NCBI RefSeq assembly: GCF_016342405.1
Contig: NZ_JAEINN010000001.1
Coordinates: forward strand, 1-64,000
DNA: 64,000 nt
Reading direction: 5' to 3'
Source of the DNA: Maridesulfovibrio ferrireducens
GTDB lineage: Bacteria; Desulfobacterota; Desulfovibrionia; Desulfovibrionales; Desulfovibrionaceae
How positions within the stretch are numbered: the first letter of the stretch is position 1; every line of letters begins with the position of its first letter. The translations under genes were made by a program, and so were the position numbers. Below the pieces are notes generated by a model. That model was given only the letters and a program-made list of their open reading frames with translations. It did no database searches and was not told the DNA's origin. Of this stretch, positions 1 through 8,490 are shown in pieces.

Positions 1-25
1 GTATATGTCAAAGAACAAGGGCTAA

Positions 26-445
26 GCTTATATCATCAGGACTTCTTTTAAAAGATGGAGCCTATGTGACGCTTACGCTTACTGGGCTGATGAAAATATC
101 TGGCTAACTATTGAGTGCAAATATAATAAAGTTCCCTTTTGTCTTAAGGATGCTAGGCGGCTTAGGGATTATATTTATGACGTAAAAAAGGGACATCTGG
201 CGAAGATAGAGAAGCGTAGGTCTTTCTTGGAAGAGAATGTCAGTTACTTGCGAGAATTGCTTGGCTGGCCTGCTGCGTTGAACCCGTTGCAGCCTAAAAT
301 CTACCAACTATATGTTACTTCTGACTTGATGTCATTCATGCACAAAACTTCATCAGAAGAACGAACTGAATTTGTGAGAATTGATTGTCTTGATTTTTGG
401 CTAAAGGAGAAAGGATTGATGCAGGATACTTCCTCTTTTGGCTAA
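26..445 (+). pseudogene. C-terminal remnant of a nuclease-like protein
   Basis: An open frame without an ATG start runs from just after a TAA at 23-25 to the TAA at 443-445. It holds a stretch with a restriction-fold look, DAYAYWADENIWLTIECKYN, with an acidic residue followed by E-C-K, the pattern of PD-(D/E)XK nucleases. A basic LKDARRLRDYI segment follows. In another frame, positions 3-62 encode residues that could be the preceding part of the same protein, so a one-base frameshift near 60-67 is plausible. The first ATG or TTG start available (TTG at 227) would leave only 72 residues without the motif. I read it as a decayed or edge-truncated gene. The family is not identified with certainty. 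Confidence 0.4.
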
Positions 446-449
446 AATG

Positions 450-537
450 CGTCGGATTACTTGTTGGGCCAGCATGAAAGCATCCATGCCGCTGTGTTTG
501 GAACGCCATTTGTAAAAAGTGGTACTGCTCATTTCAT
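450..537 (-). pseudogene. Fragment of an IS3-family OrfA transposase
   Basis: On the minus strand, from the ATG at 532, the frame reads MSSTTFYKWRSKHSGMDA. This is the signature of the N-terminal helix-turn-helix of IS3-family OrfA proteins (xxTFYxWxxKYGGM). The similarity stops after about 20 residues, and no OrfB or inverted repeat is visible. Only a scrap of an insertion sequence is left, wedged between the nuclease remnant and an integrase remnant. Confidence 0.5.
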
Positions 538-623
538 GTTAGGGTGGCTATTTCTCTAAAATGTAAGCTGCAACGTAGGGCAAGTATGGCTATGTCATGA
601 GTATGGCCGCCGTGCTGTTTTAG
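538..623 (-). pseudogene. Fragment of a tyrosine integrase, related to the one at 5722-6900
   Basis: The DNA closely matches 6143-6230 inside the intact integrase gene, differing mainly by transitions. The minus-strand translation, LKQHGGHTHDIAILALRC then SLHFREIATLT, matches LKQHGGHTHDMALLALRC then GLRFGEIAALT. The catalytic arginine of GLRFGE is a histidine here, so it is inactive even apart from its length. It abuts the stop codon of abiEii at 626. This is a relic of an earlier related element or of a recombination event that duplicated the end of the island. Confidence 0.7.
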
Positions 624-625
624 TT

Positions 626-1558
626 TTATATCTCAAAACACTCCTTCAACTTCCGCACAGCCTCAGCATGCTTAACCGAATTCTTCCGTAACTGCTCAAT
701 ATTATGCAGTTTCCAGCGCACCGCAGGCAGTTGCTCCGCATGGGGAATGCCTAGAAGGCTCCATTTAGGGGAGCCTTGTTTGACGGACAAGAGAAAGCGT
801 TTGTCCTTTTCGCTTAAGCCGGATTTGATTTCATGAACTAACTGTATGCGAGTTGCTTCAAGCTTTTCTACTGAGACTTCCGTTCTCGTCATTCCTCGAA
901 ATTCTTTTTCATATGGTTCAGCGAGAGGCTGGAAGTTTGGATTCAGTAATTCGGACATGGGGCGATTGTGACCGAGCAGATATACAATAAAAGCCTTACG
1001 TGTTTTCTCGGAGAGTCCTTCCGTATCAAGAAGCTGTGCAACATCAAATAAGTCGCGTGGGTGCTGGCGATCCAGTGCCGCACATATCTTGCCGCCGTAT
1101 AGGTCATGGATGGAAAGGCGGCGTACTTCTACAGCCATTTCAAAGCGGCGTTCAACTTCCGGTTGCAGTCCTACATACTCAGTTTCATAAACAGTTCCGC
1201 GAATAGTTGCGTTCGGTTCTATTTTCACCATGACTCCATCATAGTTGATGAGGACTTTGGGGGCTGCATTCTTTGGCGCTGTCAGGTTGACAGAAGCGGT
1301 TGGTAAAAGTTCTTCAACTCGTTTCGCCAGCCGTTGCATGCTGTCAGATATATCTTGAAGGGCTGTCGGCCTATCATTGATAGGACAGTAGGCAAGATCG
1401 ATATCAACAGATAGGCGAGGTAAATCCCATAGAAAGAAATTAAGGGCCGTTCCACCCTTTAAAGCAAGGAACGGGGAGCCGTCTCCGTTTGGATGGTCAA
1501 ATTCAATCAGGGCTAATACCCTCAGCAGGATACGCACTTGTTTTTCATATTTATTCAA
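626..1558 (-). CDS. abiEii: AbiEii-type nucleotidyltransferase toxin
   Basis: Toxin of a type IV AbiE toxin-antitoxin or abortive-infection pair; family members are nucleotidyltransferases that block growth on phage infection. Visible motifs are KGGTALN (residues 34-40) and the metal-binding DIDL (52-55), which are the GS-x(n)-DxD core. The GGKICAALDRQHPRDLFDV segment (155-173) is also typical of AbiEii. The length of 310 residues is usual. Translation probably starts at a TTG at 1558 that overlaps the abiEi stop as TTGA, so the toxin is translationally coupled to, and downstream of, its antitoxin. It sits within an eroded island next to an integrase scrap. It appears intact. Confidence 0.88.
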   Translation of the reverse strand: MNKYEKQVRILLRVLALIEFDHPNGDGSPFLALKGGTALNFFLWDLPRLSVDIDLAYCPINDRPTALQDISDSMQRLAKRVEELLPTASVNLTAPKNAAPKVLINYDGVMVKIEPNATIRGTVYETEYVGLQPEVERRFEMAVEVRRLSIHDLYGGKICAALDRQHPRDLFDVAQLLDTEGLSEKTRKAFIVYLLGHNRPMSELLNPNFQPLAEPYEKEFRGMTRTEVSVEKLEATRIQLVHEIKSGLSEKDKRFLLSVKQGSPKWSLLGIPHAEQLPAVRWKLHNIEQLRKNSVKHAEAVRKLKECFEI

Positions 1559-2331
1559 AATAGTTCCCCGTCGTGGTCTCTGGGTACGGTGATATTAAAT
1601 TCTTTATCCAGCATTCCGTTTTTAACGATTTCTCGTTTGCCGGAACCAAGATTTATGTTTTGCCGGCTTAGATGAGTGAGCCAGCGATGATTGGCATCTT
1701 TTGCGAGAAACAGAAAAAGACGTTTAACTTTGATACTGTTGCATTGTTCAAGCAGCGTTTGCATGAGAGCAGGGCGCAGGGTGCCGAGTCCTTGCATTAT
1801 TTGCTTAGCTTCATCGAAACTGATCTTTTGCGGCACATGGTGCAGTAGTTCTAATATTGCTCGCTCAGGTGCTGATATTTTTACTTTGAATGTTCCAACG
1901 TCATGTTCTGTGAAGCTTGCTTCATTAGATTGAGCCAGAAGTGATGTCATGGTGAAGATTATTTTTTGCTTCCAATCATAATTTTTGAACCATGCTGGAA
2001 GCTTGGTTTTTGGAGGCGCAAACAGAAAGGAGTCTCGCTCCTGTGACGAGATATAGTGAACGTGACCTTGTAATTCCAAGGCCGTCCGACCTCCTGCATG
2101 AATCGGAAGTTGGGAGCTCTGTAGCTGATGCAGCCCTCCAAGCCAGCTAAGCTTATCGTGAGCTTTTGCATAGACTCCGCGTCCAACAGATACCAGCCAG
2201 CCTTGTCTGATGTAATTTCGGGCTAAAGAGCTGTTTACCTGTAACGTGGCAAGTTCGGAAGCATCTTTAATGGTTCCGTTAGGCCATGTTTGTATAAGTT
2301 GGTTTATTTTTGTTCCTCTTGATGTCTGCAT
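1555..2331 (-). CDS. abiEi: AbiEi-type antitoxin / transcriptional repressor
   Basis: This is the antitoxin partner of the AbiE system. Family members have an N-terminal winged helix that represses their own promoter and a C-terminal domain needed to neutralise the toxin. The N-terminal 60 residues (SELATLQVNSSLARNYIRQG, then WLVSVGRGVYA) show the winged-helix pattern of AbiEi. The middle has GGRTALELQGHVHYIS and SAPERAILELL, both seen in the family. The start is the ATG at 2331; the gene ends inside the start codon of abiEii. An operator in the 250 bp upstream is likely but I could not define one. Confidence 0.85.
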   Translation of the reverse strand: MQTSRGTKINQLIQTWPNGTIKDASELATLQVNSSLARNYIRQGWLVSVGRGVYAKAHDKLSWLGGLHQLQSSQLPIHAGGRTALELQGHVHYISSQERDSFLFAPPKTKLPAWFKNYDWKQKIIFTMTSLLAQSNEASFTEHDVGTFKVKISAPERAILELLHHVPQKISFDEAKQIMQGLGTLRPALMQTLLEQCNSIKVKRLFLFLAKDANHRWLTHLSRQNINLGSGKREIVKNGMLDKEFNITVPRDHDGELF

Positions 2332-2576
2332 AGGTCATTAATTAGCTCTTTTTTAAACTAAGAGCAATAATTGGTTTAAAAAAAATCCTGTAAGTGTGCT
2401 CTATGCCCGTTAACAAGGTGGCAAATTAAACTGCTAGAGGCATGTTCAGACATGTCTGGGTTGTAGTGCATTTAAAAATTTGTTTGATGGTTGTTTGATA
2501 GGTTTAATAAGTAATGGTTATGAACTCATTGGCTAATTTCTTTCAACGTTGGAAATTATGATTTGGTAAATTAATT

Positions 2577-5500
2577 CTAAGGTGATTTTTTTGTGTGTGT
2601 TGTAGCCTCAATTGCACGTTGACAGTTCATTGATATGTTGGTTGCTGCACAAATTTGCTGTTTCAGCTGAACTGTTGTTGGGAACATATATAGATAGTTT
2701 ACAACAAGCCTTTTTAAAATGGAGTATGGAAGAATATTGTTTTCAAGTTTTTTGCAAAGATTTTTTACGTCTTTAATTGGAAAGGCTTGGAAAAAATCTA
2801 GTTTTATAGCAATGTCTATTACTTCGTTGGCAACGGTTGGGTTTTCTTTGACAATTTTTTTGTAAGTTTCTTCAAGCTTGTCGCTGCCAATTGAGGAAGA
2901 TATTTTTTTTAAAAAACAGTATGATATCTGTTCGCAAATGTGAAATAGTTCTCGTTTTGCACGATCCTCTATTTTGTCCTCTTTTGTTTTGTCTTCTTCG
3001 ATAATTATTTCTTTAATTTCTTCCACTATAAGGGCCAAATTGCTGTTAAGTAGATTGTAAAACTCACTTAAAGATCTTAAGCAAAGATTAAATGCTTCAC
3101 TACATAGTTCTTGTTTCACATTCCCCTTGAGTGAACCGTAGTAGTTTTTTAATATTTGTCCTATAATTTCTTGGTGTTTGAATGCCTTTTGAATTGAAAC
3201 GATGAGTTCATAGGCATCTTTGTCTTTGTCTTGGGTTAGATCAACATGCTCGTGAATAGATTTTTGTTCTATTTGATCTTTTAATTTTAGGTCTTTTTCC
3301 CTGTATTGGTCTACGGAACAATCTTCGAGTTCGATTTGAGGGAGTCTGTTTACTAATTTATTAATTATTTCGACATCTTTTTGTAGTGTTGTAGGCTTGT
3401 TTGTATCGAATATTTTTTTAGAGTTTTGCAGAACCTGTTCTAGTACATAGGGGCTTTTACAGAGGTGTGTTAGGAACATGATTACGTTAGAGCTTTCGTC
3501 AAGGTGGAGTGTTGAACACATTTCCGTAATGATCTTTTGAGCACATTCTTGTTGAATATGTTGTGAGATGTATCTAGCAAGAAAATAATAGTAATAGTAC
3601 GTATATCTAAATGAGAATTCATCATTAAAATTTCTAAGAATATTTGAATCTGTTAATGTCTTTAATAGGCTATTTTTGTCCAAATTAAGAGAGTATTCAT
3701 CACAATATAAGGTATGAAAGTCATTAATTTCTGTTGAAGTTAGAGAAGATGTATTATCAAAAAAGAGCTTGTAGGATAATTCCGTGAGGTAGTTGTACAG
3801 AGCATCAATGTCGTCATTATTAAGCTTTAAATTTTTAAGTGTTCCAGTTATCAAATAATCATAGTAGTATCCATAGGAACTTTCGACAATGCCCTGTTTT
3901 CCTGTGTCATTCATCGAATTTAGTATGGTTATCAAGAAAAAAGGGAATGATGGAACATAGTTTTTTCCAATTACTGTGTCGATAGTTCTTTTTGCCTTGT
4001 CATGTAGGCGAGTTAATTCTTCCTGTGAAAGGTATGTTTCCTGTCCAAGTTCATTCCATTTCGTAATTAGTTTACTCCGTAGAAGGTGCCCAAATGGTTC
4101 AATTTGGTACAAGTGATATTTTCGTCCGATATCGCTAATGTCTTCAGTTACAAATTCTTGAATCTGGAATAGTTCGTCAGCTGTAAGCAAAATATTGTCA
4201 TATGTTGCTGCAAGGGAATTCAGGAGCATACATTTGTATTTGTAATTCAGCTTTGATTTATTGAAGTCATCTATAATAATGAAGATTTTTTCTTTGTCGG
4301 TTTGTTCAAAGAGGTCTTTTTGATCAGTGCTGTATTGTTGAGAAAAAGCGTTCAAGAGTGCTTTTTGGAAGGAATCCAAAGAGTGTTTTTTGATGTCATT
4401 TCCTGATAGTAGTATTGGGATATTTCCATTGTTCTGGTGAAATAAATAAATTTGTTTGCAGAAGGAGCTTCTCCCAGATTTTTCTTCTCCTAGTATAATA
4501 GTTTTTATGGGCGAGGAAGATAGCACCTTTTCAGAGTTGGTGGGAGGAATACATAAATTTTTATGTGATTTTTTTTCTTTGTCTAAATCTCGTAAATCTG
4601 GAAAGACGTATATATCTTGTAAATTAAGGTTTTTTTTGCGTGGATGCATGTATAACATGCCAGGGTCTTTTATGTGTTCTAAATACCCACTGTTAGGTGT
4701 AACTGTTGTTTTAGATTTGGTGGCATTTATTGGAGTCCATTCATCGGTAATAGTAGTTTGTTTGTATATAGATTCTTTGAATTTATGAGTTGTAATGTTG
4801 TATTCAAGGTTGTCTATATTTATGTTGAGTATGTTATATCCACTGTTTTCAGAGTTGCTTGAGTCTTGTAGGACTTGTCCTTCAATGTATACGACTTCCT
4901 GTCCTTCATGGTTTTTAACGTTTGCTGCGTAGAAATCGTGTTCATGTCCTGTTAAGAGAAAGTTAGTTTCTGCTTCAATATTTTTCCTAAAGTCTCTACG
5001 ATCGTCAGGATTAAACCAATTAGGTGTGTGATGCATTGCACAAATTTTTATGCGCGCCTCACTGTTGTTTATAGCAGTATATTTGTATGGGATGATCTTT
5101 CCGGGAACTTCTTTTTTTTCTGACATCCATGCTGAATTAAGTGTAAATATGTCGATGTCTAATCCATTCGAGCACATAACCTTATACTTGTTGCAAAAAA
5201 TGTTTTCGGTGTCAGCTACAGATACTTTGGCATTAAATATGTTGTAGTGTGCTTGTGCATTAAGAATTGGTTGCTCAAATATTTCAATTTTCGATCTGTC
5301 TGCAACGATTGTTTCGATCAGTTGTTCTCTGACCTTCATTGTCGTTTCGTCTTCATGATTGCAGTCGTGGTTTCCTGGGGCAAACATTATTTTTTTTTGT
5401 TCTACTTCGAGGGCATCAAATAAGTTAGCATATAGGTTTTCTGCTAAAGCATATTCTTTTTCACCACCAGAAAAAGCAACGTCGCCTGTTGTAAGGATGA

Positions 5501-5624
5501 TAACTTGATTAGATGATTTTGTGTTGCTGTTTATAGAGCTAGCGAGGCGATCAAGTTTGTCAAAAATATGGTTGTCATCTGTTTTTAAATGAATGTCGCT
5601 TAGGTGGACTACTGATATTATCAC
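2577..5624 (-). CDS. Metallophosphoesterase-STAND NTPase, probable anti-phage protein
   Basis: Two-part protein of 1015 residues. The N-terminal calcineurin-like metallophosphoesterase has all five motifs: D10-x-H12, GDVAFSG (47-53), GNHD (84-87), HH (198-199) and GHEH (226-229). After a linker comes a NACHT/STAND-like P-loop domain with GEEKSGRSS at 379-387 and a Walker B IFIIIDD at 447-453. A long helical, Tyr-rich C-terminal part follows, which could be the sensor. The Walker A lysine is replaced by arginine, which is unusual. I chose the GTG at 5624 because it has AGAGG at the right distance and begins at the first phosphoesterase strand; the longer TTG start at 5663 lacks a clear site. 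Base composition is much more A+T-rich than its neighbours, a sign of transfer. A defence role is inferred from architecture and from the neighbouring abiE and integrase genes. Confidence 0.75.
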   Translation of the reverse strand: MIISVVHLSDIHLKTDDNHIFDKLDRLASSINSNTKSSNQVIILTTGDVAFSGGEKEYALAENLYANLFDALEVEQKKIMFAPGNHDCNHEDETTMKVREQLIETIVADRSKIEIFEQPILNAQAHYNIFNAKVSVADTENIFCNKYKVMCSNGLDIDIFTLNSAWMSEKKEVPGKIIPYKYTAINNSEARIKICAMHHTPNWFNPDDRRDFRKNIEAETNFLLTGHEHDFYAANVKNHEGQEVVYIEGQVLQDSSNSENSGYNILNINIDNLEYNITTHKFKESIYKQTTITDEWTPINATKSKTTVTPNSGYLEHIKDPGMLYMHPRKKNLNLQDIYVFPDLRDLDKEKKSHKNLCIPPTNSEKVLSSSPIKTIILGEEKSGRSSFCKQIYLFHQNNGNIPILLSGNDIKKHSLDSFQKALLNAFSQQYSTDQKDLFEQTDKEKIFIIIDDFNKSKLNYKYKCMLLNSLAATYDNILLTADELFQIQEFVTEDISDIGRKYHLYQIEPFGHLLRSKLITKWNELGQETYLSQEELTRLHDKAKRTIDTVIGKNYVPSFPFFLITILNSMNDTGKQGIVESSYGYYYDYLITGTLKNLKLNNDDIDALYNYLTELSYKLFFDNTSSLTSTEINDFHTLYCDEYSLNLDKNSLLKTLTDSNILRNFNDEFSFRYTYYYYYFLARYISQHIQQECAQKIITEMCSTLHLDESSNVIMFLTHLCKSPYVLEQVLQNSKKIFDTNKPTTLQKDVEIINKLVNRLPQIELEDCSVDQYREKDLKLKDQIEQKSIHEHVDLTQDKDKDAYELIVSIQKAFKHQEIIGQILKNYYGSLKGNVKQELCSEAFNLCLRSLSEFYNLLNSNLALIVEEIKEIIIEEDKTKEDKIEDRAKRELFHICEQISYCFLKKISSSIGSDKLEETYKKIVKENPTVANEVIDIAIKLDFFQAFPIKDVKNLCKKLENNILPYSILKRLVVNYLYMFPTTVQLKQQICAATNISMNCQRAIEATTHTKKSP

Positions 5625-5721
5625 GTGGTTCCTCTTTTTATTTAATGTGTAATAGCGTGACAATTATAGGTATATGTTCTCGAAAGATGCAACAAAAAGT
5701 GTGACTTATTATTAAGAAATA

Positions 5722-6900
5722 TCACATCTCTAGCACTTCAACCGCCCTCCGTAATCCCTCCGGCGAAAGATGACTATACCGCTGGGTCATCTTAAAATCT
5801 TGATGCCCCATTAATTCCTTTACGCTGTAGAGATCTACACTACGCTGAACCAACCATGAGGCGAAGGTATGTCTTAGGGTGTGAAAGCATACTCGAAGGC
5901 GCACGTCTTTGATTCCTTCATTGAACATGGGATCTACTATTTTACTAAATACATTTGATATGCTGGACATTTTTTCGCCTGTGGTGGACGGGAAAACTAG
6001 ATCTGAGTTTTGTCCGTGATGTTTTTCGCGGCGATTTGAAAGCATCACGACTATATCTTCTAGTAAATACGCTTGGCGGTTAACCTTCCCTTTCGTGTCT
6101 CTGATTGAGGTCAGCTTTTCGGCAAGGTCAATGTCATTCCAAGTTAGGGCGGCTATTTCTCCGAAACGTAAGCCGCAACGCAGGGCAAGTAAGGCCATGT
6201 CGTGAGTGTGGCCGCCGTGTTGTTTAAGCTCAGCAAGTAAGGTTTGAGCTTCTTCAGGTGTGAGAAAGCGTTCCCGACGGTTGTCTTGCTTGGGAATTGA
6301 TATTTGCTGAGTAGGACTGTTGCCATGGACGTAGTTATCTCGGCGGGCTTGAGTCCAGAGTTGGGAAATGACAGCGAAGACATATCTAATGGTTGAGGAG
6401 GCCCGCTTCTTTTTGAGCAGGGCGTTTTTAATTATCTCAATGTCTTTCGGCTGAATGTCGCTGAGCGGTGTGGCTCCGATAGCTGGAGCAATCCAGTTGC
6501 GGTAAAGACCTTCTTCTGTTTTTGTGGACCCTTTAGCTTTGTGGCTTTGTTGCGGCCAGTAGTGGGCATCCCAAAATTCCGAAAAGGTTATACTGGCTTT
6601 TTTATCACTTTCCCGTTTTTGAGTTTCTTCTTCTCGTTTCTTCGTCGCGATCTCTCTTTTTTCACTTAAAGAAATGCAACCTTCACCTGTCCTGATGTTT
6701 TCTTTCAGCTTTGCCAGAGTCAAGGCGGCCTTTACTTCAGTCCATCCTTCAGAACCCCATCCTAGAGTTGGTTGAAACCTTTTTCCGCATGCGGAGTATC
6801 TGAGGCCAAAACAGCGATCAATACGCGGACCATGCTTTCGAGTAGAATGTTCATACCAGCGCACACCGGGATATTTTTCAGAGGTAATCCATTTTCGCAT
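5722..6900 (-). CDS. Tyrosine recombinase / island integrase
   Basis: Site-specific recombinase of 392 residues, the usual length for tRNA-targeting island integrases. The N-terminal 100 residues are an arm-binding region, followed by a SAM-like core-binding domain (about 105-190). The catalytic domain has R245 (GLRFGE), a lysine near 270-272, H340-x-x-R343 (HTLRHTF), H366 and the nucleophile Y375 (RYSHL), so all catalytic residues are present. The start ATG at 6900 has AAGG upstream. It lies about 170 bp from a tRNA-Thr 3' fragment, the expected position relative to an attachment site. A mutated partial copy of its catalytic domain lies at 538-623. Confidence 0.92.
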   Translation of the reverse strand: MRKWITSEKYPGVRWYEHSTRKHGPRIDRCFGLRYSACGKRFQPTLGWGSEGWTEVKAALTLAKLKENIRTGEGCISLSEKREIATKKREEETQKRESDKKASITFSEFWDAHYWPQQSHKAKGSTKTEEGLYRNWIAPAIGATPLSDIQPKDIEIIKNALLKKKRASSTIRYVFAVISQLWTQARRDNYVHGNSPTQQISIPKQDNRRERFLTPEEAQTLLAELKQHGGHTHDMALLALRCGLRFGEIAALTWNDIDLAEKLTSIRDTKGKVNRQAYLLEDIVVMLSNRREKHHGQNSDLVFPSTTGEKMSSISNVFSKIVDPMFNEGIKDVRLRVCFHTLRHTFASWLVQRSVDLYSVKELMGHQDFKMTQRYSHLSPEGLRRAVEVLEM

Positions 6901-6933
6901 AGCTACACCTTGGATGATTCAAAGTTAAAATGA

Positions 6934-6963
6934 GGTACCAGTTTGGTACCACTTTTAAGTGGT
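6934..6963. promoter_or_regulatory. Repeats upstream of the integrase gene
   Basis: Just upstream of the integrase start lie two direct GGTACC motifs (6934-6939 and 6945-6950) and a perfect 7-bp inverted repeat ACCACTT-TT-AAGTGGT (6948-6963). They could be arm-type integrase sites or an operator controlling int. The function is inferred from position only. Confidence 0.35.
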
Positions 6964-7066
6964 TTCACCTGAAATGACATGAACATTTATGAAAGTCTAG
7001 TTTAATTAATAATCAAGTAAAACAGTGAGATATGTTGAATATAGCAGATTTAGAAAATGGTGTAAA

Positions 7067-7116
7067 ACTGATTCGTAATCAGTAGGTCGTCAGTTCAATT
7101 CTGATCGTTGGCTCCA
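7067..7116 (+). other. Truncated tRNA-Thr(CGT) 3' half; probable attachment site
   Basis: The sequence has an intact anticodon arm (ACTGA-TTCGTAA-TCAGT, anticodon CGT), a variable loop, a T arm (GTCAG-TTCAATT-CTGAT), and an acceptor 3' strand CGTTGGC followed by TCCA. No 5' acceptor strand or D arm precedes it: the 60 bases upstream cannot pair with CGTTGGC. It is therefore a 3' tRNA fragment such as integrases of this family leave at the far end of an island, while the intact tRNA lies off the window. A terminator hairpin follows directly. Confidence 0.65.
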
Positions 7117-7124
7117 GTAAAAGT

Positions 7125-7166
7125 AAAGCCCGGCAATGTCTTATCGCATTGTGGGGCTTTTTTGTT
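7125..7166. terminator. Intrinsic terminator after the tRNA-Thr fragment
   Basis: Hairpin AAAGCCCGGCAATG pairing with CATTGTGGGGCTTT, followed by a T run. It would terminate the tRNA transcript on the plus strand. The gene ending at 7172 on the other strand may share it. Confidence 0.75.
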
Positions 7167-7171
7167 TTGGC

Positions 7172-8260
7172 TCAGAGATTGTACAAATTCATGTTGGGAG
7201 ACTGGTTCAGAGGCATGTCCGGCCTGATGTGTTTTTTGGCCAACTGGCGGACATCATCCATGGTTTTTGCCGTGGAAAAGGTGGCCAGCAGGCTGTGACC
7301 AAATAGGAAATTGGCTGCAAAATAGGGTATGAACATCCGAAATCTTTTGATTCTTCGGACGGGATCGAACTCCTGCTCCAAGGCTGTGGCCAGACGCAGG
7401 ATGTAGTCTTGAAAAATATTGTCGTCGGGCGTGTAGCCAGCTGTCCATTGGGCAAAGAGCCACGGGCGGGCTATAGCCATACGCCCTATGGACACACCAT
7501 CGCAGCCTGTCGTGTCCAGCATATTCTGACAGTGTTGCGGGGTTGTGACATTGCCATTGCCAAAGACGGGAATGGAGACCGCTTCTTTAATGAAGCGTAT
7601 GTTGTCAATGACAGGGGGACGGGTGCGCTTGTCCGGGGCCACACGCGGGTGGAAGACCAGACAATCGGTTCCTGCCGCCTCAAGCTTTTTGGCCAGAGCC
7701 ACTGCTGGCCCGATATCCTTGGACCAGCCGGTGCGGAATTTGACAAAAACAGGAATGGATACCGCCTTTCGTACTGCTTCCACCACGGCCATGGCTTTGT
7801 CTGGTGTCTTGAGCAGGGCCGCTCCCCCCTCGCGTTTGATCATTCCACGAGCTGAGCATCCCATATTGATGTCCACGCCGAAGAAGCCTTCGCGCTCCAC
7901 ACGCTTTGCTGCAATCACCAATTCTTCTGGCGAGCTGCCCGCCAATTGACAGACCAAGCTGGGTAGTTCCCATTCATGCCACCGAAAGACCGGAGATATT
8001 CTGGGGTTTTCTGATGGCACGGCTTTGGCGTTGCACATTTCCGTAAAGGCTAAGCCGCAGGAGCCATAGTGGGCGAGAACCTGACGAAAGGCGCTGTGGC
8101 TCAATCCGGCCATGGGGGCTAGCCACAGGCGATTGGGGATGGTTTTTCCGCCAACGGCAATGGGGGTGTTGAGCTGTGCTGCCAGCTTGGGGAAATGGGG
8201 AGGAATGGGTTTGTTCATAGAGGCTGCAAGATGAGTTATGGGTGTCATGGGATGCAGCAT
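7172..8260 (-). CDS. tRNA-dihydrouridine synthase, DusB-like
   Basis: Flavin-dependent enzyme that reduces uridine to dihydrouridine in the D loop of tRNAs. The TIM-barrel signatures are clear: LAPMAGLSHSAFR near the N-terminus for FMN binding, and DINMGCSARGMIKREGGAALL with the catalytic cysteine (Dus proteins usually have NxGCP; here the proline is a serine). FHPRVAPDKRTRPP and GNGNV plus CDGVSIGRMAIARPW for phosphate binding follow. The length of 362 residues includes an N-terminal stretch whose start is uncertain: ATG at 8260 or at the later MNKPIPP, and neither has a strong ribosome-binding site. It is isolated between two tRNA-Thr 3' fragments, so it may be island cargo or the old chromosomal neighbour of the tRNA. 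Confidence 0.88.
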   Translation of the reverse strand: MLHPMTPITHLAASMNKPIPPHFPKLAAQLNTPIAVGGKTIPNRLWLAPMAGLSHSAFRQVLAHYGSCGLAFTEMCNAKAVPSENPRISPVFRWHEWELPSLVCQLAGSSPEELVIAAKRVEREGFFGVDINMGCSARGMIKREGGAALLKTPDKAMAVVEAVRKAVSIPVFVKFRTGWSKDIGPAVALAKKLEAAGTDCLVFHPRVAPDKRTRPPVIDNIRFIKEAVSIPVFGNGNVTTPQHCQNMLDTTGCDGVSIGRMAIARPWLFAQWTAGYTPDDNIFQDYILRLATALEQEFDPVRRIKRFRMFIPYFAANFLFGHSLLATFSTAKTMDDVRQLAKKHIRPDMPLNQSPNMNLYNL

Positions 8261-8432
8261 TGCGTATACTGTTGCTGCACAAGGTGCAAGTCTTGAGACC
8301 TGGAAAAGGAGCTTTTCCGTGTCACTTCTGATTGAAATTCATTATACGCAAGGTGTACTCATAAATGCGTATAAAACTAGGTGGGTTAAGCTGGTTTTTT
8401 GGCAGTTGCCGGCGGGATTTATGATTTTCCTT

Positions 8433-8480
8433 CAGCTCGTAATCCGTAGGTCTCCAGTTCAACTTTGATCGTTGGCTCCA
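8433..8480 (+). other. Second, decayed tRNA-Thr 3' fragment
   Basis: This 48-base stretch aligns with the fragment at 7067-7116: CTCGTAA anticodon loop, GTAGGTC, TTCAA, and the identical 3' end GATCGTTGGCTCCAG. The anticodon and T stems contain mismatches and no 5' half precedes it, so it cannot be a working tRNA. It is probably an older attachment-site copy. A terminator hairpin follows. Confidence 0.6.
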
Positions 8481-8490
8481 GAATCAAATT

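Noticed and set aside
5625-5663. Longer TTG start for the phosphoesterase-STAND protein
   Set aside because: No ribosome-binding site at 5663, whereas the GTG at 5624 has AGAGG at good spacing and starts at the first domain strand.
7067-7116. Complete tRNA-Thr gene
   Set aside because: No 5' acceptor or D arm can be found upstream of the anticodon arm.
7409-7949. Plus-strand frames across the dus gene
   Set aside because: They are opposite-strand shadows of a clear coding gene.
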